A DNA stretch of 64,000 bases from NCBI RefSeq assembly GCF_024397795.1, contig NZ_CP072983.1, positions 496,001-560,000 on the forward strand, written 5' to 3'. The translations under genes and the position numbers were made by a program. Under the pieces are notes generated by a model, which was not told the DNA's origin, searched no databases, and saw only the letters and a list, made by a program, of their open reading frames with translations. The first letter of the stretch is position 1, and each line of letters starts with the position of its first letter. Positions 51,601-57,263 of this stretch are shown piece by piece. The DNA is from Lactobacillus intestinalis (GTDB lineage: Bacteria > Bacillota > Bacilli > Lactobacillales > Lactobacillaceae).

Positions 51601-53524
51601 TGGTGCTAATACTGAAAAGACTTTAACTATTCAAGTAACGCCAATTCCAAGTGGCCAACAAAAACAAACTATCAACTATGTTGATCCAAGTGGTCAAGTG
51701 GTGGGTAGCCAATACGTAATTGGTACAATTGGTCAAACAGTTGATGTTAAGGCAAGTTTACCAATTAACTGGAAACTTGCTGATGGTGCTAGCGTTCCAA
51801 GTCAAGTTACTATTCAAAATACTGATACTCCAATTTCAGTGAAGGTAGTTTCTGAAACTGTTACAATTGATCCTTCTAAGCCTGTAACTCCCGGTACACC
51901 AATCAATTCAAGTGGACAAACTTATCCAGCAGGTTTGACGGCAAATGATTTGAATAAGACGGTTACTAGAACTGTGAATATCGTTTCACCAGATGGTAAG
52001 ACAACGACGATAGTTCAAAAAGTTGAGTTTAGTAGGGATGCAACTTTATCAATTGCTACCGGTCAAATTACTTACGGTGACTGGAAGGCTCAAGGAAATA
52101 AAGTCTTTAATGCAATTTCGGTTCCTGTGATTGATAGCTATAAGGCAAGTGGCAACGTCGATGAAGTTGAGCCAAGTGCTGATTACGGTAATCAAACTTT
52201 AACAATCACTTACACCAAAGTTACTGGTCAACAAACTGATAGTAATAAATACACTCCAAATGTTGTAAATAATGGTTCTGTAAGTGTTGATGTTAACGGT
52301 GATTTGAAGCCAGAGGATGTCATTAGTAATAAGGATAGTTTGCCAAAGGGTACAACTATTGAATGGAGTAATCCAGATCAAGTTGCTCAAGATTTGAAGA
52401 AGGCAGGCACTTATAAAGATGTTGGTGTCAAGATCACTTATCCAGATAAATCAACGACTACAACTAAAGTCACAATTACTGTTCAAGATAAGCAAAGCAG
52501 TACTTATACCCAACAGATTATCTTTGTAAATCAAAAGGATAATAAAGAGATTAAGTCTTACACCTTTGAAGGAAAGCTGACTGATGGACATGCTGTTTTG
52601 AGTGTAGATAAATTGAAACAAGCAATTGAAATCTTATTTGGTGATATTACTAGTGATGCTCAATACAAGAATGCCAAAATTGTCGAGAGCAGTTTGCCAA
52701 CTAAAGATATTGATATTACTGGACCAACTACGAAACCAATTACAATTTTGGTTAATGTAGAGGGCACAAGTGATAATGGAACCAATAGCGGCAATAATAG
52801 TAATACTGGTGATAATACGAATACAGGTGACAACACTAACCCTGTAAATCCAGATAATCCAAATCCAGTAAATCCTGACAATAATAATTCAGGAAATAAC
52901 AGCAATAACTCAAATAATAGCAATACCAATAACGATCAAAACAATAACGGTAATGCTAATAATTCAAACAATAATCAAAGTAGTAATACCAACAATTCTA
53001 CTAATGAAAACAAGCCAAATAACGGTAATAACTCATCTAACATAGATGATAATTCTGGTGATAATGGCGATGATTATGATGATAACGATACTGATGACAG
53101 CCATGAAATCACACCAAAGCGTCATAAGTTACATACTTCATCAAATAGTCACGCCACTACTGGAAATTCTGGTATGACTGTTGCTCATGCCAACAATGCT
53201 CGTTGGCTTGCAAGTCATGGTTATGTTGTAGCTGTTGGCCCTCATGGAGAAGTTTTAAACTACTACAAGGCAAGCAATGGCAAAGGCAGAATTGTTACTA
53301 TTGCACCACATGGCGAAAATGAGTTAGCTAATTCTTCAAATTCAGCAGTTCGGAGCGCCGGTTTAGCTGGGGTTAAGAACGCAAATGAAACTAATGGAAA
53401 TAGTCGAAACGGTAAATTGCCACAAACTGGTGAAAAAGATGAATCCGCATTGATTGGCTTAGGTTTGATTGCAGGAGCAGGTTTACTTGGTCTTGCAGGC
53501 GACAGAAAGCGCAAGCGTGATTAA
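42608..53524 (+). CDS. Giant YSIRK/LPQTG repeat adhesin of a separate MucBP lineage, with a Rib-like module (3638 aa)
   Basis: GAGG at 42596-42599, eight bases before the ATG, supports the start. Residues 1-50 carry a canonical YSIRK signal (YSIRKFSAGAAS). A Gln/Asn/Thr spacer runs to about 175. The body to about 3200 mixes two elements: short MucBP-like modules (YTYTINYMNNGQNVG, GKAGQ-x-VQITLNVPNGYKL, YTFGNQNAST) and longer modules of the T-R-x-I type with a VTG...Y-x-x-W core. None has the IPVDP turn of the neighbours. Residues about 3215-3296 (VISNKDSLPKGTTIEWSNPD, then VKITYPDKST) match the Rib/alpha-like Ig fold. Then come an Asn/Ser/Asp-rich wall spacer, VGPHGE and IAPHGE motifs, LPQTG at 3604 and the tail DRKRKRD. 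A ~3.45-kb block is repeated inside it. Predicted role: sortase-anchored adhesion; the ligand is unknown. Confidence 0.94.
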   Translation: MIPRSKNKELIQNIEEKRERYSIRKFSAGAASVLIGISFMGMANSQVVKADTNPASNDKNHEATVRSESTDGVNTSDKNATVVVSVYKSNSQNSEGNKVANNAQGENDSAQTPTEAETNTQTEQNSSTQTFDVRGAGSQGMSEQAVKDQKIADQTLKQNAENATQSNSDQKEYDTQPDLSKSVTRTVILNAPKGGSYTGKNGNKTNTTTQTDTINYTRSAQQDTVTKKWTITSEWTADQNHPDGKFAKQEIQTFPGYKPTSSNLKIEEDEGKFYIPETDVEKDADGNLKDSQYTVDFDALQEIAKLNFIANDDKKTIVSSQEITGKTGDEVALSLDGANGLTKIDVPKNWKIVPNMTYPTSITIRPNASANIYVEHATTTTPEQVQVTRTITKKIQDKRIGTATQTLSFTRNQVTDPVTGQTTYTNWKSNTVDNNNNPISQYSEIDVSYTGYIPTTDKGSIINKDGKYYLAAANAETDSTGKPINTNVTVSYTADQNVKFTQVVNYVNGTTNVGTYSISGNAGETVNDVTKQIEDNVPTNYEIVPNTKVISTITFGNENPDPVNVQVQPQQTPVDPNKNPQNQIRQVTRKITIQMPGQAAQNMGTQGVTYYRNGTKDDVTGTITYGEWKVATNSETNKPFDQVWAAYNLTQAGYTPTAIDRDSNNAAVALTNENGKVELPQVNVTPDTKSQDVLVTYTANSHKYVINYIDDTTKQTVGSQTVEGKTGEKVSYTLQYPNGYKLANVTQTLPGGTISFGSNDPAASTVLVEKESSTNPDQTYTYTINYANSGQTVGSQNITGKAGQQVQITLNVPNGYKLINGTQYPTSYTFGNQNASTTVQVDKDNPTPVDPNQEVKQVINYVYNDQTVGSQTLTGKMGTTEDIDWKNTGKGVEPKIPEHYTLVAQKLYGQFTFHENADPIIAQVEPKTTIIDGSKETNNRNFYRDITQTINYNYPNQKTDPVVSHRIFVRNGSRNDVTGEVTYTDWVTSGGDFIARPVQNIPGYTVQVTNGDGQVVQLVNGQIPAQTVNADSPDTTYNIDYTAQTLSFKINYVNQANNQVVQSYTISGKPDETVQIDAPIPENWQVVSGQKIPAGSYKFGNQAPSDMNVLIQPQTISGNQEGQQNNPDLYQKVTETVNITGPNGETQSRDQSLAFYRSQTFDPSTNKWNYSEWQSNMSNKATTFSPVSFTNLDGYTFKVETNDDRTITPVINGNTASIENVSGLVNGTPANVTINVTYVNKDTGKPDNPQADYTYTINYMNGSENVGTQEVTGKAGQQVQITLNVPNGYKLANGAQYPASYTFGNQNASTTVQVVKNDSTNPVNPNNPDATYTMPVQYLNAADNNAQVGSYTISGKAGQTINVTEDIKKNIPANYEIVSGSSVPTTITFGNSNLAPALIYVQPKVENVTDDPTLKNQTQKTISRQIIYKFPGQADQTTDQSVTFKRLAYKNAVTGVITYGDWSNNGTYTFNAVQLKEQNSFKPDISEIPAWTVTAEGQNDTKPVVVTFTSTNPDHPVDPNATYTYTINYMNNGQTIDSQKVTGKTAQTVQITLNVPEKYQLVGGQQLPSSVTFGNQDSSTDVQIEPKITTVNGLETKNPDLYRVITRTIQINYPNANQPATVTLMAFDAEPANSTSSYTNTQSITVYRTQTTNEVTGQKTYTPWQSNSIDSNGKVVTSFEAIALPQITGYKAEIDGKEVTEIPAVSVFDKDGNPISNSNITVVANYVADGTQPTNPDGTHSMVIEYINAQDNKQVGSFTVSGKSGQTIQLTADINKNIPENYEIVPSSNVISEVTFGNTDSTPALIYVQAKQVNVTDDPSLKEQTEKTVSRQIVYKFPGQADQITDQSITFKRLAYKNAVTGQITYGDWSNNGTYTFNAIQLKEQNGFKPNISEIPAWIVTAEGQNDTNPVVVTYTSTTPVNPDNPDQTYTYTINYMNNGQNVGSQNITGKAGQQVQITLDVPNGYKLTNGAQVPTSYTFGNQNASTDVQVEKDNTTPVDPNQEVKQVINYVYNGQTVGTQTLTGKIGTTKDIDWMNTGNGIKPNIPEYYTLTKQETTGQFTFVENAKPIIAQVTPKITVIDGSKETNNRDFYRDITQTINYNYPNQKTDPVISHRIFVRNGNLNEVTGEISYTKWVTAGGDFIARPVQNIPGYTVQVTNGNGQVVQLVNGQIPAEAVNENSANTVYNVNYTAQTLSFKINYINQANNQVVQSYTISGKPDQTVTINAPIPENWQVVAGQTVPKEGDYKFGNVAPSDMNVLIEPQTISGNQQGNQDNPDLYRTVNEVINITGPNGDTQTRTQNLAFYRSKTFDPSTGNWKYGEWQSNMSNKATTFSPVSFTNLDGYTFKVETSDGRTITPVINGNTASIENVSGLVKGSPTNVTINVAYINKDTGKPDNPESTYTYTINYMNNGQNVGMQNVTGKSGQAVQITLNVPKGYKLANGAQVLTSYTFGNQNASTNVQVVQDNGQTPNPDQTYTYTINYLDNGQNVGTQNVTGKSGQTVQITLSLPNGYQLANGTSYPTTYTFGTQNGSTNVNVTKKSTNPDNPDQTYTYTINYVDNGQNVGTQNVTGKSGQTVQITLNVPNGYKVNGQYPTTYTFGTQNASTTVNVVKDTTPDNPGQTINGLDHKDDPSLYRKVTQTITVTYPNKQPQSTTNSLIFYRTKTTKDGQTTYSKWTSNSGTADQLVYDFKEQKVTQLSGYTVNVQKDGKALELVTKDGASYIPSQAALNANGEPENQTITITYAPENLSVKINYVDNNDHSKVIATQTISGKTGEQVPVNLEVPKNWQVVPNTSVPTSITITPDAKDRTVYIEHKLVTVDGRNDQSNGNLYQKVTRTIVMNYPNQKAGEATSTLEFYRIQTTDEVTGKVTYTDWTSNSVNADKQVINEYPEQNVSLDGYTATSSDVRLITKDGKQYVPATQVARNNENVPISNTIVVNYVGNEQTVEINYVNGNNLIKTQKLSGRTGQTVAVPLELPDGYEIAANVNYPTQITFGANTEKTLTIQVTPIPSGQQKQTINYVDPSGQVVGSQYVIGTIGQTVDVKASLPINWKLADGASVPSQVTIQNTDTPISVKVVSETVTIDPSKPVTPGTPINSSGQTYPAGLTANDLNKTVTRTVNIVSPDGKTTTIVQKVEFSRDATLSIATGQITYGDWKAQGNKVFNAISVPVIDSYKASGNVDEVEPSADYGNQTLTITYTKVTGQQTDSNKYTPNVVNNGSVSVDVNGDLKPEDVISNKDSLPKGTTIEWSNPDQVAQDLKKAGTYKDVGVKITYPDKSTTTTKVTITVQDKQSSTYTQQIIFVNQKDNKEIKSYTFEGKLTDGHAVLSVDKLKQAIEILFGDITSDAQYKNAKIVESSLPTKDIDITGPTTKPITILVNVEGTSDNGTNSGNNSNTGDNTNTGDNTNPVNPDNPNPVNPDNNNSGNNSNNSNNSNTNNDQNNNGNANNSNNNQSSNTNNSTNENKPNNGNNSSNIDDNSGDNGDDYDDNDTDDSHEITPKRHKLHTSSNSHATTGNSGMTVAHANNARWLASHGYVVAVGPHGEVLNYYKASNGKGRIVTIAPHGENELANSSNSAVRSAGLAGVKNANETNGNSRNGKLPQTGEKDESALIGLGLIAGAGLLGLAGDRKRKRD
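45161..49990 (+). repeat. Interspersed ~3.45-kb internal duplication
   Basis: A block of about 1.4 kb starting at AACCAAGAAG 45161 recurs starting at 48611 (offset 3450 bp). Further along, the GATAATCC markers at 46346 and 49799 are 3453 bp apart. The intervening stretch contains its own duplicate (about 46600-47200 against about 47830-48425). The copies are diverged at DNA level but clearly colinear. Confidence 0.85.
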
Positions 53525-53543
53525 TCTTAAAATTTGATACAAT

Positions 53544-53576
53544 AAAAGCTCTATTCGCAATGAATAGGGCTTTTTG
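53544..53576 (+). terminator. Rho-independent terminator
   Basis: The arms AAAAGCTCTATTC (53544-53556) and GAATAGGGCTTTT (53562-53574) have a GCAAT loop and a T run. Confidence 0.92.
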
Positions 53577-53618
53577 TATTTGAAATTATGTGCTTTATTG
53601 ATCCATAGACTTATTCTA

Positions 53619-53655
53619 AAAAATCCGCTAGAACGAAAAGTTCTAACGGATTTTT
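53619..53655 (-). terminator. Terminator of the UPF0145 gene, possibly bidirectional
   Basis: The stem AAAATCCG-C-TAGAAC pairs with GTTCTA-A-CGGATTTT around a GAAAA loop, with T runs on both strands. It sits directly beyond the stop codon of the minus-strand gene. Confidence 0.85.
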
Positions 53656-53656
53656 G

Positions 53657-53983
53657 TTAATCTTTAATAAATTTAACGGCGGTTCCGTAAGCAACAATAG
53701 ATTGCATATCGTTGGCAATAGAACCTGAGTCAAAACGCATCATGACTACGGCGTCGGCGCCTTTTTCGCTAGCGGCATCACGCAAACGCTCGATTGCCTC
53801 ATTACGTGAGGTGTGAAGCATCTTAGTATATGCCTTGATTTCGCCACCGACAATGCTCTTGAGTCCTGCACCAATATCAGAAATCATGTTGCGAGATTGA
53901 GTGGTTACGCCAAAAACCTCACTGATAATTTCGTACTTTTTACCAGGGATATTTTCAGTTGTAGTTACAATTATGTCTGTCAT
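53657..53983 (-). CDS. UPF0145 (YbjQ-like) family protein (108 aa)
   Basis: The sequence [19 protein letters not shown], followed by [20 protein letters not shown] and [12 protein letters not shown], is typical of the short YbjQ/UPF0145 family, which forms compact pentamer-like assemblies of unknown function and occurs widely in bacteria. Length is normal for the family. I chose the Met at 53983: AAAAGGA (plus strand 53994-54000) would overlap or abut the ATG at 53992, but lies at normal distance from this one, and homologs usually begin with M-T or M-x before the VTTTENIPG motif. It is monocistronic, divergent from the secreted-protein gene at 54112, and followed by its own terminator. Confidence 0.9.
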   Translation of the reverse strand: MTDIIVTTTENIPGKKYEIISEVFGVTTQSRNMISDIGAGLKSIVGGEIKAYTKMLHTSRNEAIERLRDAASEKGADAVVMMRFDSGSIANDMQSIVAYGTAVKFIKD

Positions 53984-54006
53984 CTTGATCATTCCTTTTT
54001 GATCGT

Positions 54007-54035
54007 ATTTTACAGAAAAATATTACTTCCTGCAA
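54007..54035 (-). promoter_or_regulatory. Probable promoter of the UPF0145 gene
   Basis: On the minus strand, TTGCAG (54035-54030) and TAAAAT (54012-54007) are 17 bp apart, ending 24 bases before the chosen start. Confidence 0.45.
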
Positions 54036-54052
54036 TCATTATGATAAGTTTC

Positions 54053-54081
54053 ATGACAAGATACGATAATCATAGTATGAT
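54053..54081 (+). promoter_or_regulatory. Promoter of the secreted Lys-rich protein gene
   Basis: ATGACA (54053-54058) and TATGAT (54076-54081) are 17 bp apart; each matches the consensus at five of six bases. GAGAGGG follows at 54098-54104, eight bases before the ATG. Confidence 0.65.
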
Positions 54082-54111
54082 AGTAGCAGTAGAATAAGAG
54101 AGGGAAAATCG

Positions 54112-55134
54112 ATGAAGAAAAATAAATTATTTGCAGTTTTAGCTGCAGCAACTTTATTAGTGGGAACAGGGAGCACAGTTTTGCCAAATAATAATGCAGT
54201 TGCCCAAGCTGCTACCAAGAAAAAGACTAGTGCCAAAAAGGTAGCTCCACTTAAAAGATATCTGGTTACTTTTAAGAGAAAGCCTAAAACTTACTATCAA
54301 GCCGTAGAAGTTAAGAGTAACGGTCAAACTTACCAAAAGATTGTGAAGTACAAGAACAAGAATCTTAAGTTTAAGAAGGGCTCAAAGACGAGTGTTTTCT
54401 TCTCTTTAACTGTAAATTCAGGTGCTAAGTACTACTTCTTAGGTACCCTTACTTCTAAGACTGGTAAGACGCACAGTGTTTATGTTTCATCTAAAGACTT
54501 GAGTATTAAGAATCGTAAGAAGATTCCTAATTATGGTAAAAAGGCTACAGCTCAAAAGCCACAAAACCAACAAGTTACAGTAAATATCCCTAAGTACACT
54601 AAGGTTTGGAAGGGTACTATTAATAAGGATACTGATCAAATTGTAACTATTCAAAATAATAACGGGACTTCTACAATTGCTCAATATAAGGATGCCAATG
54701 GTAATCCTGTAACTTGGAACAAGGGTAAGGAAGTAACTATTTACGCTACTGAAGATTTGCAAGCCACCGACAAACAAGATCCTTCAAAGAAACAAACTAT
54801 TAAAACTTATATGATTCTTGTTCCAAATGGTGACAAGAACCAAGTCTTGTTTATTCCAACTGACTATGTTGACTTAGAAGATAAGAATGCACAAGTTTCA
54901 ACAATGGCTCAATTCAACACTGACTATGAAGCTTACCAAAAAAATGTTCAAAATATAATTGATCAAGCTAAGGCTGATGCTCAAAAGCAAGCCCAAGCTG
55001 CTAAAAAGAAGACCACCAAGAAGTCTACTAAGAAAACTAGTAAAAAGACTAGCAAGAAGAAGGTAACTAAGAAGACTTCAAAGAAAAAGGTTAAGAAATC
55101 AAAGGAGACGGCTAAAAAGGTAGCTACAAAATAA
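54112..55134 (+). CDS. Secreted surface protein with cationic lysine-rich C-terminal tail (340 aa)
   Basis: A GAGAGGG site precedes the ATG. Residues 1-33 are a standard signal peptide (MKKNKLFAVLAAATLLVGTG, cleavage near AQA) rather than a YSIRK one. The mature part has two beta-rich, SH3-like stretches (about 48-130 and 150-265) with strands such as YYFLGTLTSKTGKTHSVYVS and K-T-Y-M-I-L-V-P-N-G, reminiscent of lactobacillar SLAP or bacterial SH3-like wall-binding repeats. A helical segment (about 266-300) leads to a tail of KKTTKKSTKK-type repeats ending KKVATK. There is no LPXTG and no membrane segment after the signal. The tail would hold the protein to anionic wall polymers by charge; that is an inference. 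No specific family can be named with certainty. Confidence 0.88.
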   Translation: MKKNKLFAVLAAATLLVGTGSTVLPNNNAVAQAATKKKTSAKKVAPLKRYLVTFKRKPKTYYQAVEVKSNGQTYQKIVKYKNKNLKFKKGSKTSVFFSLTVNSGAKYYFLGTLTSKTGKTHSVYVSSKDLSIKNRKKIPNYGKKATAQKPQNQQVTVNIPKYTKVWKGTINKDTDQIVTIQNNNGTSTIAQYKDANGNPVTWNKGKEVTIYATEDLQATDKQDPSKKQTIKTYMILVPNGDKNQVLFIPTDYVDLEDKNAQVSTMAQFNTDYEAYQKNVQNIIDQAKADAQKQAQAAKKKTTKKSTKKTSKKTSKKKVTKKTSKKKVKKSKETAKKVATK

Positions 55135-55140
55135 GAAATA

Positions 55141-55176
55141 AGGATTAAGCAACGAAATTGCTTAATCCTATTTTTG
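55141..55176 (+). terminator. Rho-independent terminator
   Basis: The perfect 12-bp arms AGGATTAAGCAA and TTGCTTAATCCT surround a CGAAA loop and are followed by ATTTTT. Confidence 0.93.
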
Positions 55177-55215
55177 TTTTAGACGATAAGTTAATTAGGA
55201 AGGGGTCATGTGATT

Positions 55216-55254
55216 ATGAAGGGAAGAAAACAAGGACATTCTATATTTGGATAG
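55216..55254 (+). CDS. Possible 12-residue peptide (very small open frame)
   Basis: ATG 55216 is preceded by GGAAGGGG (55198-55205), ten bases upstream, an excellent ribosome-binding site in otherwise empty DNA. The product would be MKGRKQGHSIFG. No promoter is evident between the upstream terminator and this frame. It could be a chance frame or a remnant. No function is assigned. Confidence 0.25.
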   Translation: MKGRKQGHSIFG

Positions 55255-55282
55255 TAGGACTACATAATGCTGTAGTGCTACT
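55252..55282. repeat. Inverted repeat near the 3' end of the sigma-factor gene
   Basis: TAGTAG-N-ACTAC and its complement surround an 8-nt loop. There is no T run on either strand, so as a terminator for the minus-strand gene it is atypical. Confidence 0.5.
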
Positions 55283-55310
55283 ACTTGGTCTTGATACTTT
55301 TTTACTTATT

Positions 55311-55799
55311 TTACTTCATTGCTTGGGCTAAATGAGTTAGCAGTTTGCGTTTGATTGTCTGCAGATGCTTGCGCGTGACGTTGCATTCTGTGGCTAAAGC
55401 CGTGATCGTGCGCCGACCAATTAAATGCTCAAAGAAAATAGTCTTCTCTAGTTCTGTCATCTTTTCGACTTCGAATTCTAGCCAAACCAAGTTATCCCAG
55501 CTGATCTTCTCAGCGACCTCCATCGCATCATCGAAGTTAACATTGCGCTCTTTATTACGCATCAGTTTGCGCAGTTCATCGGTGATTTTCCAAACAATCT
55601 TGTTAAAAGCAAGCTTATCGATTTCGCTGCGTTCCTTATCCTTGTATATTTCTAGGAGATGAGCATACACTAAGACGCCTTCTTGAAAGTAGTCTTCATA
55701 ATTGCTAGAGCTGGGATACACGTGCGCATACTTGAGCGCGCCGCAAATTAGCTTCTTATTGTTAAATGCTGTTAAAAAATTTTCTTGTGATATTCTCAT
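55311..55799 (-). CDS. Sigma-70 family factor, ComX/SigH-type (162 aa)
   Basis: On the minus strand AAAAGGAAC stands about nine bases before the ATG. Residues about 33-85 fit sigma region 2 (YEDYFQEGVLVYAHLLEIY, then IVWKITDELRKLMRNKERN). Residues about 110-160 fit region 4 with a helix-turn-helix (LTELEK-like M-T-E-L-E-K-T-I-F, then TITALATECNVTRKHLQTIK). The short length and lack of region 1 or 3 match the alternative competence sigma factors ComX/SigH of Firmicutes, which direct RNA polymerase to DNA-uptake genes. Whether this one does so in this organism is not shown here. The gene lies 222 bp downstream of the ComK-like gene on the same strand, with a terminator between. A 14-bp palindrome lies in its leader. 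Confidence 0.75.
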   Translation of the reverse strand: MRISQENFLTAFNNKKLICGALKYAHVYPSSSNYEDYFQEGVLVYAHLLEIYKDKERSEIDKLAFNKIVWKITDELRKLMRNKERNVNFDDAMEVAEKISWDNLVWLEFEVEKMTELEKTIFFEHLIGRRTITALATECNVTRKHLQTIKRKLLTHLAQAMK

Positions 55800-55824
55800 T
55801 TCTTAAGTTCCTTTTGAAAAATGT

Positions 55825-55838
55825 CACAAGCGCTTGTG
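55825..55838. promoter_or_regulatory. Perfect 14-bp palindrome, candidate operator of the sigma-factor gene
   Basis: CACAAGCGCTTGTG lies 26 bases before the start of the minus-strand sigma gene. The AAGCGCTT core with a central CG is the hallmark of LacI/GalR-family operators. It is not a good CcpA cre site, because the flanking TG/CA pairs are missing. I could not place a confident -10/-35 pair next to it. Confidence 0.6.
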
Positions 55839-55988
55839 CAGAAAGTATATTAGCAAGAAATCAAAAATATACGAAATTAAAATTTAACAGGCTCGATTAT
55901 TGATTTAACAACATTTATCAAAGGTGAACAAAGTTAGAAAGCTTACAATAATCGCACGGATGAGGGGTGGATTTTTTCTAAAAAAGTG

Positions 55989-56021
55989 TAAAAAAATAAA
56001 GCTAGTCAATTCTTTAGCTTT
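55989..56021 (-). terminator. Rho-independent terminator of the ComK-like gene
   Basis: On the minus strand AAAGCTA (56021-56015) pairs with TAGCTTT (56004-55998), followed by a run of seven T. The hairpin begins immediately after the stop codon. Confidence 0.85.
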
Positions 56022-56825
56022 TTAAAGAAATTTGATATTGAGAAATGCCCAATCCATGCAAATGTTGAGTTCGTAGTTCACACGGCTGAGCCAAGCAGAA
56101 AATGTCTGCTCGATTACGTCGCTTAAGGTTGCAACAAAGTTGATGTCTTTGTCGTGGTGAATTAAATGGTCCTCGTTGTTGACTAAGGATAACTTCAGAC
56201 GTTCGTGATGAGTGTGGGCGTGAAGATGATCAAGTAGACTGTCGTGGACAGACTTGTATAAGTAAAGGCCATGATTGAGAAGTGTAGGAAGCTGCTGGTG
56301 GCAATCATCGAGCTCGAATTCATATTTAAACCCATTGATTGCCAGCGTAGTAAAGACACTAACGGTTGAATTAAGCATATGGTAATCCTTCATATGATGC
56401 AAGGCAAGCAAGTGAAAACGCCGGGTGGTTGTTCCGCGCGTAGTGAAGTAGAGACCATAACCGACAATAATTGAATTGAAGTGATTGAAATCTAGTCGTC
56501 GGCTGGCTTCCTTTTGGGCGAAGTAGCTGGGATAGATGCCTTTGCGAATCAAACTTTCAACTAAAGCCGCTGAAGATTGAGTTGAAAAGACAATTCCGAG
56601 TGCTACATCAAAGATGCAAGAAAGATACTTTCCCTTAATGGGATCTTCGAAGAAGTTGTAAACACATAAGGTATTCTTGTTGATCTCGTAATTCTTCATG
56701 TAGGTGATATGCTTTTGCATTTCTGGATTATCGATTTCGCGGACGATCTTGTCTTTAGTCCAGTAGAAATGTTCCTTATCTGTTGGTAAATTCATGATAT
56801 CATCAGTTTTTTTATGGTTAGTCAT
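56022..56825 (-). CDS. ComK-like protein (267 aa)
   Basis: On the minus strand AAAGGAGGG precedes the ATG by about ten bases. No signal peptide or membrane segment is visible, so it is cytoplasmic. By eye the central part follows Bacillus ComK: NYEINKNTLCVY resembles YEVNGATIAVL, the segment IYPSYFAQKEASRRL resembles FFGSSYAGRKAGTYE, GLYFTTRGTTTRRFHLLALH resembles the IFLFPTLSSTRPQCGWISH stretch, and NGFKYEFELD resembles NGKTMELPIS. It is longer than ComK (about 190 aa) at both ends and is rich in His (HAHTHHERL). ComK is the competence master activator in Bacillus. In lactobacilli a related role is plausible but unproved. Its nearness to a ComX/SigH-type sigma gene supports the call. Confidence 0.55.
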   Translation of the reverse strand: MTNHKKTDDIMNLPTDKEHFYWTKDKIVREIDNPEMQKHITYMKNYEINKNTLCVYNFFEDPIKGKYLSCIFDVALGIVFSTQSSAALVESLIRKGIYPSYFAQKEASRRLDFNHFNSIIVGYGLYFTTRGTTTRRFHLLALHHMKDYHMLNSTVSVFTTLAINGFKYEFELDDCHQQLPTLLNHGLYLYKSVHDSLLDHLHAHTHHERLKLSLVNNEDHLIHHDKDINFVATLSDVIEQTFSAWLSRVNYELNICMDWAFLNIKFL

Positions 56826-57008
56826 TTAGAAAATTCCCTCCTTTAGTTATTAATTATGATGGTATAAACTAACAATTATAATATAAGCATATAGTATTAA
56901 ATAGCTATAATACTTTATCAGCTTTGGAAGAAAAAAGCAACAAAAAAGTTCGAAAAAGTCAAAAATAATTTGATAGTGATTCAGTTACTCAAATATAGAA
57001 GAAACGTG

Positions 57009-57089
57009 CTATCATTAAAGTAAAGAAAACAAAAGTACAAGGGATTTCCGTCAAATTAGGCGGGAATCTTTTGTACTTTTTAATGATAG
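57009..57089 (+). ncRNA. Long stem-loop: possible small RNA or mobile inverted-repeat remnant
   Basis: Inner arms 57031-57050 and 57061-57080 pair over 20 positions (three wobbles) around a 10-nt loop and end in TTTTT. Outer arms CTATCATTAAA (57009-57019) and TTTAATGATAG (57079-57089) are also complementary. An extended -10 (TGC TATCAT, 57007-57015) would start an RNA of about 60 nt ending at the T run. It is not next to the 3' end of any gene. Confidence 0.4.
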
Positions 57090-57193
57090 ATTGCTTATTT
57101 TACAGAAAGTGATAAGTTAGGGTGGAAGAGTAAATATAAAGGACTAATTAACATATATATCAAATAATTGTATACAAAAAATATCGAAAAAAG

Positions 57194-57222
57194 TTGAAAA
57201 GCAACAACTGTTATTTTATTAT
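57194..57222 (+). promoter_or_regulatory. Promoter of the 57264 adhesin
   Basis: TTGAAA (57194-57199) and TATTAT (57217-57222) are 17 bp apart. TGTTATTTT (57209-57217), resembling the box in the other start regions, overlaps it. Confidence 0.6.
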
Positions 57223-57263
57223 AATATTGATATTGATAAACTGATATGGCGGAGGGATTAAGA

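Larger units (their letters stand above)
56826..57263. other. Divergent intergenic region, 438 bp
   Basis: It separates the minus-strand ComK-like gene from the plus-strand adhesin. It is very AT-rich and contains the 81-nt inverted-repeat structure (57009-57089) and the adhesin promoter (57194-57222). Confidence 0.75.

Noticed and set aside
53984..53992. Upstream in-frame ATG of the UPF0145 gene
   Set aside because: AAAAGGA directly abuts it, too close to function; the second ATG has normal spacing.
57246..57263. Upstream in-frame ATG of the 57264 gene
   Set aside because: It lies before the GGAGGG site; the next ATG has correct spacing.
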